From NCBI GenBank assembly GCA_019914995.1, contig CM034137.1, forward strand, positions 3,844,001 to 3,908,000: a stretch of 64,000 nucleotides of DNA, in the 5' to 3' direction. This document shows, piece after piece, positions 44,986-55,861 of the stretch. The notes under the pieces were generated by a model that did no database searches, was not told the DNA's origin, and saw only the letters and a program-made list of their open reading frames with translations. This DNA comes from Acanthochlamys bracteata. Lineage: Eukaryota > Streptophyta > Magnoliopsida > Pandanales > Velloziaceae. Every line of letters starts with the position of its first letter. Position 1 is the stretch's first letter. Made by a program: the position numbers and the translations under genes.

Positions 44986-47336
44986 TATACGAAGGAGTAA
45001 TTTGAGCTTTCGTTGGCAGAATTGGATCACTTGTTTTAACATAAGAGATCAAGGTCGTTGTACGAGTTAGAGCTCGATGAGAAAGCAAGCATCAAGATCG
45101 ACTCCTTACATGTGATGTCGGAATCGTGCGAGAAATCTCCTAAGTTCCTTCCTTCTTCTCCGATTGTTTTGTTGTAAATCCTTCTGAGATAGGTTGCATA
45201 ATTTCTTTCAAATCTGTCTAAGAACTTTTTGAATTCTTGTAGGCTAATTATTGTTCCGTAGTTATGATTTTCTCGATTCGGTTGGTGGTGGTAGTATTGG
45301 TTGTAGAGGAAGTTTAAAGTCATTAAGCGTCCAAGTGATGATGTCAAAAGAAATGGCTACACCTACGGTAGCTGTTTAGCAAATATGGTTCTTAAGTTTC
45401 GGTGGCGGTGGTCAAGGATTGAAGGAGATTGGTGAACAAAGAAAGAAACTCTTGTTATGGCACAATGCTCTCGTTTACTGACGAAAGTTTACTAATTATA
45501 GGACATTAACAATTGACCTCTCGGATCTATAAAGGTTGATTTTGATCCGTGGGTTACGAATGAGGTGTAATATAAGGTTACTCGTGTAGCTCATAACTGT
45601 TTTGTGTTAGTTTGTTTTCAATCTTACGAATTCTATGAAGTGGATAATATTCTTCTTTTGTCAAAATATTGGTTTCTATAATGTTGAATATCCTTATATT
45701 CAAACACAATTGTGAAAACTCATATCGTGGCTGGACTAGTGTGGCTAAAGCAGTGTCTCAAGGTATAAATTGCTACAGTTCATGATATATTTAAGGGTCG
45801 AAGCAGGTGCACATGTTTGATAAACTTGTTGTTAAAGTTAACACTTATATTGCCGATAAATTGCCAATAACTATGATCTGCTATAGATACATTATTGCTA
45901 TTATATTATTGCTAGTAAATTGTGAACATTGTAGCGGCCAGTAATAGTGATAATACAAATCAATCGCTCAGATACAATTGTTACAATTTGATAAGAATCA
46001 AATGTAGAACTTGAGAGTAAATTATAGAACAATAAAAAGAAACAATAAATAAAACACGTTGAAGGAACCATCTGGCAGTGTTTTTTTTATTCCAATTCAA
46101 TTCCAATTTTTATTTCATATTTTTTAATAAATTTTCTATAATATTCTATAAATTTTATTTAAATAATTATAAATAATATATATATATCGTAAAATTTTGT
46201 CATTATTTCTTTTTATTATTTTTAAAATAATAAAAATTGGAACTTATGTTTTGAATATTTTTGAAATATTTTCTATTTTAAAAATACTGTATTTTATAAG
46301 CACTTCTAAATATTTCTGACTTTTTTGGAAAATATCTGAGTGCTTATAGTATTATTTTTTATTCCCCAAAAATTTCTTATATTTATAAATAAATTAATTT
46401 TCAATAATATTTTATATTATTTTAATTTTAAAATATAAATGAATTATATGTCATGCAATTTTCAAAGATATAATATTTATATTTTTTAATAAAAACCAAC
46501 CTTATATTTTAAAAAATTATTAAAATTGTTGTTATTCTAGAAAAGCTTACAAACTTCGGCTCGGTGTTTGCAGTATCCAATCTCAATAGTGGGCCCTGTT
46601 TCTATATTTTTGACTGTACTGTAGCAAGCTTAGTTGCTGCAGTGCTAGTTCAAAGATTGTAATGCCAGCTGAATAGTCCTCATTTTTCTGATCGTGTTCT
46701 TGGTGCAATATATAAAACGAAAATATCGATCTTATGTAAGGGACCATCTTGTTATTTATTAAAAATCATTTTGGCAGCCGGATTGATTTGTAGTATAGTT
46801 AGTTGAATGTTTTGTAATAGTGTGATGAGTTCAATAGTAGTATAAGATAATTTATAAGATAATTAGTTGTTAGTATATTATTTTTAGTTAGATTTTTTTA
46901 ATGTAAATAAGATGATTAGTATTTTATTGTTTATATTACTAAAGAGTATTTTGGTAAAAATACGAAAAATATTTCAGAAGTATTAAATATAAAATAAATA
47001 AATAATATAGCATTCTCATAACTTTAATTATTTTATAAAATAAATAAACGTGATAATACAATATAACTGTAATTTGCAAACTCGAAAAATTTTTCATAAT
47101 AATATGGCTAGAACCAAATGCCTCTTAGAATTCTTTTTGTTTTTGAATGTTAATGATTAACCAGGTCCAATGGCAATCGAAGCATATCGAAAATCCGAAC
47201 GTCGTTATCAATCTCAAGAGGTTCTGTTCACAAACCTGATCAAACCAAACTTTGCCGACAGCCCAGAACCTTCTTTTTCGCGCCTTCCTCCACTCTCTAA
47301 CAACAACACTACATTTCTTCCGCCTCTTCTCCGGCA
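44986..47336. other. No gene recognised; upstream region of DJ-1 copy B at right end
   Basis: A 103-codon minus-strand frame (45347-45036) matches nothing I know. 46060-47100 is very AT-rich. The last ~150 bp before 47337 is pyrimidine-rich (CATTTCTTCCGCCTCTTCTC) and is the likely DJ-1 leader. Confidence 0.4.
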
Positions 47337-50300
47337 ATGGCTTTCCCCAAGAAGGTTAGAAATATCAACGCAAAACCGAACCATCTTTATCTCCGCCGTG
47401 CAATGCTCATGGGTACCTCTGATTTTGTGTTGCTGATTTGTTGCAGGTGTTGGTACCGGTGACAAATGGCACTGAGCCGATCGAGGCTATCGTCACCATC
47501 GATATCCTCCGCCGCGCCGGAGCTGACGTCACCCTTGCCTCTAATGAGAAAGATCGTTGTGTCTATGCTGCCTATGGGGCCAAGATTGTCGCTGACGCAC
47601 TCATCACTGATTGCGTGAACTCTTCATTTGATCTTATCTCACTTCCCGTCAGTATCTCAATTCATTGCCCAAAATTTATGAAATCTGTCTTTGATTTGAT
47701 ATGATTTGGTGGTTTGTTGGTTATTTGTAGGGTGGGCCCGGAGCGGGTAATTTGAGAGACTGCAAGGCGCTGGAGAGCATAGTGAAGAAGCAGGCTGAGA
47801 GGGGGGAGCTCTATGCTGCCATCTGCGCTGTCCCAGTTTTGGCTCTCGGATCATGGGGTTTTCTCAAGGGTCTCAAGGTCCCATTTCATTTTTAACTCTC
47901 TCTCCCTCTCTCCATTTTACACTATCTCTCTCTCTCTCCATTTTACACTATGCCACATGAACTTGCACTACAGAAGACGGTCATATTCTGAAGCTTTCTG
48001 GGGAAAGAGTAGATGGAAATGATTAATTACTATGATTGTGTTATATAACTTTACTGCATCACATTTTTTTTATAAAGGTCGCTCCATACAGGATCTAAAT
48101 TATTTATTGAAAGTATCTTTTGAAAGGTGTTGTTAAAGCTTCTGCCGTAAGCCCATTGTTAAAGTTGTTAAGGTGGCTGTCTGATGTCACAAGCATTTTG
48201 AACTGCTTCTAATATTCTTTATTTTAGTTAGCTATTAATCACCTAATTTACCTCAATACACTTCTGAAATAATTTTTTAATAATCCTTTACCTGTGTTTA
48301 TCTGATTTTATTTTACATTATCTATGATATCAATGAAGATATGAAAAGTTTGAGACTATACTCTTGTCATTCCTGTATTAAGTGCAAGTAGTTTATAAAT
48401 AGATTTGGAAACAAACCCATACTTGCTCCCGAAAGTATTTGCTAAAATTTCACTTTTTCCAGATAACACTAGCACTTATAGTTATACTAAACACAATGGT
48501 AACTTGCTTATATAAATAAAAGCTAAGCAGAACCAGTCTAATAGAAGCACTACAAAAGTAGCCTATAAAGTAGTCACAACTCCCCTTCCTTCCAAGCATT
48601 TTTTGTGTGATATTAATATACTTAATTAGTTTTAAGGTGTGAGATAGTTCATTATTATAGTTTTCTTAATTGTCCAGGTGACTTGCAATCCATCAATTAT
48701 GGAGAAGATGCACTTGGATGTGACAACAGAATCAAGGGTACAGATTGATGATAAGACAGTGACCGGCAGAGGTCCAGGCACTGCTATGGAATATGCATTG
48801 GTTTTGGTGGAAAAGCTCTTTGGAAAGGAAAAGGCTGTTGAGGTTGCAGGTGCAATGGTAATTCATCAGTATATTGATTGTAGCTGTTTCCCAATAGAAT
48901 TTCAAGTGTCATTTGTTAATGTACTTAGAAAACAGTATGCATAAAATTGAACGACCAGGAAAAGGATCCGATATTGCCTTTTGTTTTTTTATACTAGTCA
49001 CAACTTGAAATGTTTATGGCATTGCGAATGCTCTTTCCAACTCATATACTTCAACATCCCAGACTTTTATACTAGTCATCTCTTTATTTAGTTTTATTTA
49101 ATTAATTAATTAATTAATAATTATTATTTTTTTGTTCTTGTTTTGTGGAGACGATATAGTGCGGACAAGCTGATCTTATGGTAAATGATACTTCTTTTCT
49201 GCATGGAGTAAAGGTTCACTGTCTGGGTTCATATGTTTTTATTAGCACTTTCAAGGATGAAAACAAAATAATCTTGTTTTAGCAAGTGGCAGTACTGGCT
49301 CTGTTGAAAGTCTATCAAGTGGCAATTCTGGCTTTGCTGAATCTACCAGATGTAAGAAAAAAAGTACTGAATTCTAGACTGATTTGTTACATGATCTGTG
49401 ATTTTGGAAGTTTCTGGCTCTAGTCATGATGTTGCAGCCTAGCCTCATACATTTCCATATTGTCTTTCAATTGCCATTTAAATTTTATTTGACTCTGGAT
49501 GATACTTTTTATAGGTGATGCGCTCTTGTCATGTCATGGGATTGAATTCTCAATTGCTGAGTTGAATTCAGTTGAATGGGAACTGAAGAAGACACCAAAG
49601 GTGACACCAAGGCTTTTTCTATTTAAGAAAATGAAATTGTTTATGAATGTCTTAAAGTGTTTGTAATTGAACAGATAATATCTTTGCTAAGGCCCTTATT
49701 CTTGACCAGCAGGCTGGCTTATCCCAGCCCTAGGGCAAGACTTCTGTGCTTTTTAGTGTGTATATACATAAGCATCTTGCTATGGACTTTCTATTAATGA
49801 TGCCTTCAGACATCAGTGCTTATTGCAATCTGAAGTGACCAAAGCATGTACCATTCTGTCAGCTCAGCTGAACTGATGATTTCCCCTAATAAGTGAATTT
49901 CCTTTGGAGCTATTATATGTTAGTTATTTGTGTTAGCTGGTATTTTTTGAAATTATGAAATCTGCAAGGTTCAGTTGCCCTAAAAATCCTCCGTTGTTTA
50001 AGTTCTTTGTATATGATATGTGCATAGCTTATCTTTATATGACTGTCCATACCACCATCTAACATCATTTAATGCAACAGCAACCACATATATTGACTTC
50101 ACAGGAATGTCGCACCACTTGGAAATAGGATGATGCCACTATTTGATTGGTTTATTTACTTATCAGTACGTTATCCATATGTGCTAATGAAGAATGTTGT
50201 GCTTTCTGTCACCATATTTTATCTTATAGCTTTAGAAACGTTAGAACATGGTTAGTAGTGCTTCTCGTGTCTAATAGATGATAAGAGGTTTAGAAGGAGC

Positions 50301-51261
50301 ATAAGTTGAAAGGTAGAAGAAAACCTTTTTGAAGCTGCTTTTTGGTATTCACATCTCTACAAAGTTGGCCCAAAGTTTCCTTGTAGCATCAGTCTGTAGC
50401 CTATTCATAGCTGCTTCTGGTTTCTGTGTATTCTCTAGTATAGGTTTTTAGTTAAGCCTAATTTAACCAAATCCGTATCCTTTCTATATGCCATCAGATT
50501 ATGGTGCCAATAGCAAATGGCACGGAGGAAATGGAGGCTATAATGATCATTGACATTCTCCGGAGAGCAGACGCAGATGTGATGGTTGCATCTGTTGAAG
50601 ACAAATTAGAAATCACTGCGACCAGAAAAGTAGTCCTGGTAGCTGACATGCTTTTGGATGAGGCTGCCAAGCTGGAGTGTGATATGATTGTCTTGCCAGT
50701 AAGTAGTGTTGGACCATGTTTAAATTTCTCCAGCATATTTTTAGTATGGGATAGTGGTAAATGAGGTATTTGACAGTACAGCTTAGGTTTATGATCACCA
50801 ACATTTACAGGGTGGGATAGCTGGTCCTGAAACATTCTTCAAGTCCTCACCTCAAAATTGGTAGAGCTGCTTAAGAAGCACGCTGCTTCAAATAAACCTT
50901 ATGGAGCTATTTGTGCTTCCCCAGCTATCGTTCTTGAACCTCACGGTTTGCTTAAAGTATGGAACTAATGTCTTCTTGTGAAGTCTTTTCATCTGGCTAA
51001 TTGATTTCTGCCTGGTGTTACATTCCCGAGTTCAATAAGCTCTGTCAAATACTTTTTCAGGGAAAGAAGGCAACAGCCACACCGCCCATGTGCAGCAGGC
51101 TTTCTGATCAGAGCTACATTGAGAACAGGGTTGTGGTTGATGGAAATCTAATCACAAGCAGAGGCCCCGGTACTTCTATGGAATTTGCGCTAGCCATTGT
51201 TGAGAAATTTTTTGGTCGTGAAAAAGCTGTCAATCTTGCCAAGACGCTTGTTTTTATCTGA
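47337..51261 (+). pseudogene. DJ1: DJ-1/PfpI two-domain protein, copy B (two small frame-breaking duplications)
   Basis: Exons: 47337-47354, 47447-47647, 47731-47877, 48678-48857, 49515-49600, 50498-50698, 50811-50956, 51061-51261, all with GT-AG borders and in the same phases as copy A. Without its lesions it would code for about 389 residues with two DJ-1 domains. Domain 1 begins VLVPVTNGTEPIEAIVTIDI and domain 2 IMVPIANGTEEMEAIMIIDI. The nucleophilic Cys is present in both: AAIC at 47824-47826 and GAIC at 50912-50914. Exon 5 is 86 bases (81 in copy A), with TCATG duplicated at 49529-49538. Exon 7 is 146 bases (141 in copy A), with CCTCA duplicated at 50845-50854. Each shifts the frame and brings a stop. 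Either a recent pseudogene, a damaged allele, or an assembly artefact. Confidence 0.9.
47895..47952. repeat. CT-rich tandem repeat in DJ-1 copy B intron 3
   Basis: TCTCTCTC runs alternate with two copies of CCATTTTACACTAT. Simple-sequence expansion in the intron. Confidence 0.85.
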
Positions 51262-52308
51262 TAAGCTAGTAGGAGCTGCATGAGGATACAAGTATCATAA
51301 GATCACCTTGAAGAACCTTTATTGAGGAGGATCTGTTTCAGGCTGTGTATAGTGTGTGTATTGAGCATCTAGGTCTGTTAATACTGTGTTGTCCTTCCTT
51401 GCAGAGTGATTATTATTCTGTACAATTACCCTCCTTCCACTTTATCTTAGAGTAATTTTTTCTGTACAATTTCCCACCTATGTTTTGTAGCTAGTCTCAA
51501 GTCCAAGTAAAAGAGGAAGATTGCAGTAGGTTAACAGTTCAAATTTTATCTTAACGTAAAATTTTGTCAATGTTAATAACATGAATACATCTAATCTATA
51601 TTTTGTTAGGGCATATTCTACTTGCGAAGTGTTGCACCGGAGTCCCTGTTTAGCAAGCAATGAGCAAGTGTTTGTTAGGGCATGTTTCGAAAGGCACATG
51701 ATATGTTGCACCTGAGTCCATGTTTAGCAAGAAATGAGCAAGTATTTGTTAGGGCATGTGTTTGAAAGGCACATGATATTTTAACGCCTGGGGTTATTGA
51801 TAGATAGCAAAGGACTGCGGCTAAAAAACACTAATCAATAATACTAGGCTTAGGAAAGGAACTTGATATATTAGGACATTGACCGGTAGATTTTTAGAAT
51901 TAGTTAAAGTAATATGTAGAAGGAAAGTTACTATCGCAAGTTAAGTGGTTGGGTAAAAAGGTAATGGATGGGGTTGTGCACACACACTTTACTGTGCGTG
52001 CACACCAAACGATCGAAAGGCTGAAGAGAAAGAAAACGCGTGAAGCGTTTTTACTTATCCAATTTTTCACGCGTTCCTTCTCATTCTTCTCCTTCGCCTC
52101 ACCCGAGCACAACTCTCTTGCCTCTCTCTCGATCGTTCCCGCCGGTGCTCTCCCGCCGTCCGTATTTTCTTTTCTTCGTTTTTTTTCTCTTCCTCTCTTT
52201 CTCGGTACGCTCTCCAACGTTTCTTCCTTTTTTCGGGTGGAACGAGCGTGCACGCGGATCGGTTAAGATTTTGCCGTTGACCATGATCAAGAGAATCTGA
52301 GCACAGGA
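51262..52308. other. 3' flank of DJ-1 copy B and pyrimidine-rich leader
   Basis: DJ-1 3' UTR is followed by a tandem repeat (51605-51780). From 52060 to 52260 the plus strand is CT-rich with GC islands (GATCGTTCCCGCCGG), resembling a plant 5' untranslated region for the open frame at 52309. Confidence 0.4.
51605..51780. repeat. About 70-bp tandem repeat, 2.5 copies
   Basis: GTTAGGGCAT recurs at 51605, 51674 and 51748. Between them GTCC(C/A)TGTTTAGCAAG and AAATGAGCAAGT are repeated with few differences. Confidence 0.85.
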
Positions 52309-52422
52309 ATGAGAAATTCTCTCCGTCTTCTTCCTATATTGCTTCTCTTAGCTTCAATTTTAGCTGCTCTGCTGAATTTTGCTGTTAGGCTCACCAAGGC
52401 TATTTCGGCTAGCCATGGTAAG
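52309..52422 (+). CDS. Possible first exon of an unrecognised gene with signal peptide or anchor
   Basis: ATG at 52309 opens MRNSLRLLPILLLLASILAA followed by LLNFAVRLTKAISASHGK and then a GTAATT (52423) or GTAAGG (52418) donor. A basic start and a long Leu/Ile/Ala core is the pattern of a secretory signal or N-terminal membrane anchor. A pyrimidine-rich leader precedes it. Candidate later exons are a 24-base one (ATTGCTGTCGAAGACGATG... before GTAAGA, about 52542-52565) and one starting near 52717 with EEFLQRRRFSQSIREEL, both short. I do not recognise the family. It may be a truncated gene start. Confidence 0.35.
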
Positions 52423-53668
52423 GTAATTTTTTTAATTCTTGATTTTCTTCTCTCAATTGACGTTCTCCTTCGAATCCGTATTTTCTTTTTTTGAGTTTTT
52501 AGAATTTTTTCTCCGAATTGGTAGTACTGACCAGCTTACCTAGATTGCTGTCGAAGACGATGTTGTGGTAAGATTGAAAATGCGATAATATTATTAGTTT
52601 GCTTCATATTGTGGTAAGCTCTTTGTTGTTTGTTCAGTTTTGGATTTTCCTGGTGAGCTGATTTTATTAAGTTTTTTCATTGAATTTTTTTTATAATTTT
52701 TTATTATTGAATAGAGAAGAGTTCCTGCAGCGGCGAAGGTTTAGTCAAAGCATCCGGGAAGAGCTACAATGTACTTTTTTGTTATCCTCTAATTTGTCTC
52801 AACTGCGACAGTTGGAGAACTTAAATGAAAAGTTGTGAATGTTCTCATTCTTGTGTTTGTACTGTCAATCTCTTTGTCTTGTAAATTTAGAACGAAGAAA
52901 GTTGAAAATTTTCATTACCTACTTTCCTCATGTTTTTCTATCTATTATGTAACTGTGGTGAATGAAAAATTCTTTAGTGAATGAATGAAGTGTTGTGAAT
53001 GAAATATTGGACCAAACCTGTGAATGATTTTCTTATAGCTGAATTGTTGTGAATGAATGACAGTTAGTTGTGAATGAAATGTTGTTTTAAAGCAGTGAAC
53101 GAATGAAGTCGTTGTGAATGTTATGAATGAAGTCGTTGTGAATGAATAAGTGGAGAATAAATTACTTAATCTGTTCAATTAATGTAATCATTAAATGTTA
53201 GCACGAATTAATTTATTAAGTTTTTATCAAGTTTGTAGTAAACTAATTTAATCAACTTTAACGTTAGTAGGCTATTAGTTACACGAAATTTTATTTTAAA
53301 AGGTATGGGTGATCATTAATTGCATGACATGTCAGGGCGGGAGAATAGACACGGTGTGGGAGATAGCTAACTGTATGTGTTCTTTCTTCCTTCTGTTTTG
53401 TTTTCTTCTCTCTTTTTCACTTCTTTTCTCTGATATTTTTTTGCTTCTTTTATTCGTTTTTTTATCATCTAAAATTTTCTCCCTAACAGTCGAAACTCCA
53501 GCACCACGGCACATAAATTAAAAGGCATTTGTTTGCCAAGCATTAAATTTACAGCATTACTGTTTCATTGATTACTGAATTCTAAATTTTGTTGCTCCTT
53601 TTGAAAAAATTCAGATTTTAAGCATGGTTCTTCTCTTCTAACTTCGAACGCAACGATTGAAAATGTCA
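52423..53668. other. No gene recognised; possible continuation of 52309 locus
   Basis: It contains the possible short exons named above, a GTGAATGAA-rich tandem tract and a pyrimidine-rich block at 53375-53490. Nothing definite. Confidence 0.35.
52955..53160. repeat. Degenerate GTTGTGAATGAA tandem repeat
   Basis: The 12-mer or close variants (GTGAATGAATGAAGTGTTGT) occur at least eight times with variable spacing. Confidence 0.8.
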
Positions 53669-53760
53669 AATCGCCATATACAGCAAAGATATTTGGCAGC
53701 TTTGAAGAAGCGAAACAATTCTATATAAGTTATGGAAGAGAAAAGCCTATAAATTTAGTG
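53669..53760 (+). pseudogene. FAR1/MULE-like N-terminal fragment
   Basis: Plus strand reads SPYTAKIFGSFEEAKQFYIS then YGREK before a stop. This resembles the start of the FAR1 DNA-binding domain found in FAR1/FHY3 proteins and MURA transposases (P-Y-x-G-M-x-F-x-S-x-E-E-A--F-Y--Y). No zinc-binding residues or transposase core follow. Tentative. Confidence 0.4.
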
Positions 53761-53934
53761 CGATAACTCGAAATACAAAATCATCAATTATTTATTATGA
53801 TGGATAAAAGAATACCATCCAAATTATCTCAAACTTTGCCGATATGATATAGTGAAAAAATAAGTCACATCCAACGATTTATATTTTTCCAAAATAATTT
53901 TTTGTTAATTAATTTGAATTTTTTATTTTCTTAA

Positions 53935-54302
53935 GTAATAGGGACCAAGCACCACATTTGGCCCCTATTGCTTGCCAATATCGACCAGCACGTACTTGGT
54001 CACTATTAGTTTTAAGTAATAGCGATTCACCCAGCAGACCATCGCTATTGAGGAAGTTGCAATTATGCGTCAAATCTAGTCATTGTTAGGTGAATAACTA
54101 GCGATTAGAGCCTTCTGGTTGCTATTGTTTTCACAATAGCGACCGGTGTGACTATTGGTTGCTGGTATCCTAACAGTAGCGATCGCATTTGTGGTTTGGT
54201 CACTATTAACACGTTAATAGTGACTGAGTGCCTTTTGGTCGCTATTGGTTGTTAGTAGCTACCAATATGCATTGGTCGCTAATAATGTTTTTTTTTGTAG
54301 TG
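53935..54302. mobile_element. Right terminus of a CACTA (En/Spm) element
   Basis: The segment ends TTTTTTTTGTAGTG (54289-54302), the complement of the plant CACTA terminus CACTACAAAAA. About 350 bp before it hold many copies in both orientations of a TGGTCGCTATT / AATAGCGACC motif, typical CACTA subterminal repeats. No matching CACTACAAAAA left end was found nearby, so the element is truncated or its left end is diverged. Confidence 0.65.
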
Positions 54303-54430
54303 ATTAATGCTTGCTATTGTTGGATGAAAGGCTCAATAGAAGATGTTAAAATGAGAATATTCACATTAGGACCAGAACCTAATAAAGCCTCTAGTGATAG
54401 CGGTGATCTCGTACTCAATAAAAGTTAGTC

Positions 54431-54715
54431 ATCTAATAGTGATCATGAGGATAGCTTATGTGGAAAGATGTGGTTCTCCAAGAACCAGATCGAATCATAA
54501 TAGAAAAATTACAAGAGCTGTGGCATTCATGCAACTATCGGCCCTTCCAATAACATCCACTTTATCATAAACATCTAATAGTGATCGTAAGGATAGTTTA
54601 CGTGGAAACATGTGGTTCTCTAAGAATCAGATCGAATCAAGTAGTAGAAAAATTATAAGAAGTTATGATATTCATGCCACTATCAGCCGTTCCAATGCAT
54701 CCAGTTAATTACAAA
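54431..54715. repeat. 142-bp tandem duplication
   Basis: 54431-54572 and 54573-54715 are two copies starting ATCTAATAGTGATC, each containing ATGTGGTTCTC(C/T)AAGAA and AGATCGAATCA. They differ at scattered sites. An open frame (54228-54428) leads into the first copy but matches nothing known. Confidence 0.85.
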
Positions 54716-55861
54716 CATTGTAATCTCATTGAGCTTTGGTTTCTTCATGATGATAACTCCACCGAATAATATTCAAATTGCATGTCCTACGTAGTCTGCC
54801 CATCTTTGGGTATCAAGTACAGAATTAGTGCCCAGACGACGCCAAAGGTTATGATTAAACAAATGGTTTGAGATGTTAATTTTACTCTAATCTCATAACA
54901 AGCTATCTGAATTGTTTAATATAATAACAAGCTGAGCGAGTATAAGTGCAAAGCTTCTGGCACAAAGGACATGCTTCTGGTGAAACTGAACAAGTGCGCA
55001 TTCTCAACGTCTGTCGTGTATGCTTATCATTAGATGTGCTATCTTCTCAGCTCCAATCACACCCACTACACAGTTTTCAATTACTATTGTGTCTTCAAGT
55101 TATATTTTCTTGTTGATGTCAGTTTAGACTTTTGGCAAATAATGCAATATTGTGAATCAAGTGGCTGTTGCTTTACAATTAAAAGTCAACGTGGGGTTTG
55201 TGCTGGACTGTTTTTTCTTAATTACTACAACAAACTAAGCCTTCATACCACTTGAATGAAATCGGCCATATAAATCCTTCTTTTGTCATTTCATTCTCTT
55301 GTAAATCAGGTTCAATGAAAAATCTAATTCTTCTAAATCATGGCCACCACAATGCCCACCTCAACGAAAGATCCACTTTGGGCTTGTGCTGGACTGTTCT
55401 AACCACCTAAAAGTCTATCTTACTTAACTTGTTCTCAATTGGCACGAAAATACTTAGTAGAGTATATTTTCGTTTCATATTTTGTCAATTATAGTATACC
55501 CATACATTCATCTTAGCATCCTCATTTTTTCTATGTTTATTTTGTGGATATCTTGACCTTGGATAGCACAGCACTCACCACTGTATCATATTGCAGGCCA
55601 AATGACTGTCTATAGAACTGATCTTTTAGTCTTAACGATATTTTTATGATACAAAACTCTGGTAGCACCTCGCCATTTCCTATTTTAATATTATGCGTAA
55701 CATCTTCTTCAGTTCTTTCTTCTTTATGAATAATTGAACCTTAATATTAAAACCATTACTTTGCAGTACATCACAATCTCTATGGCAACAACAGTATTAT
55801 CAACATTTCTATATTTTACTAAAATAACATTGCATATATTATATCTTGATCCTACTTAATC
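54716..55861. other. No gene recognised
   Basis: GGGCTTGTGCTGGACTGTT-like sequence occurs at about 55196 (GGTTTGTGCTGGACTGTT) and 55380. Otherwise unassigned. Confidence 0.4.

Noticed and set aside
45036..45347. 103-codon minus-strand frame as a gene
   Set aside because: No family match, low-complexity Asn/Tyr/Ser, adjacent to a transposon end; left as unassigned.
47125..47465. Minus-strand frames across DJ-1 copy B exon 1
   Set aside because: They are antisense shadows of the leader and first exons.
48548..48558. CACTACAAAAG in intron 3 of DJ-1 copy B as the left end of the CACTA element that ends at 54302
   Set aside because: The 3-bp flanks do not match, no subterminal repeats follow it, and the implied element would include most of the DJ-1 gene.
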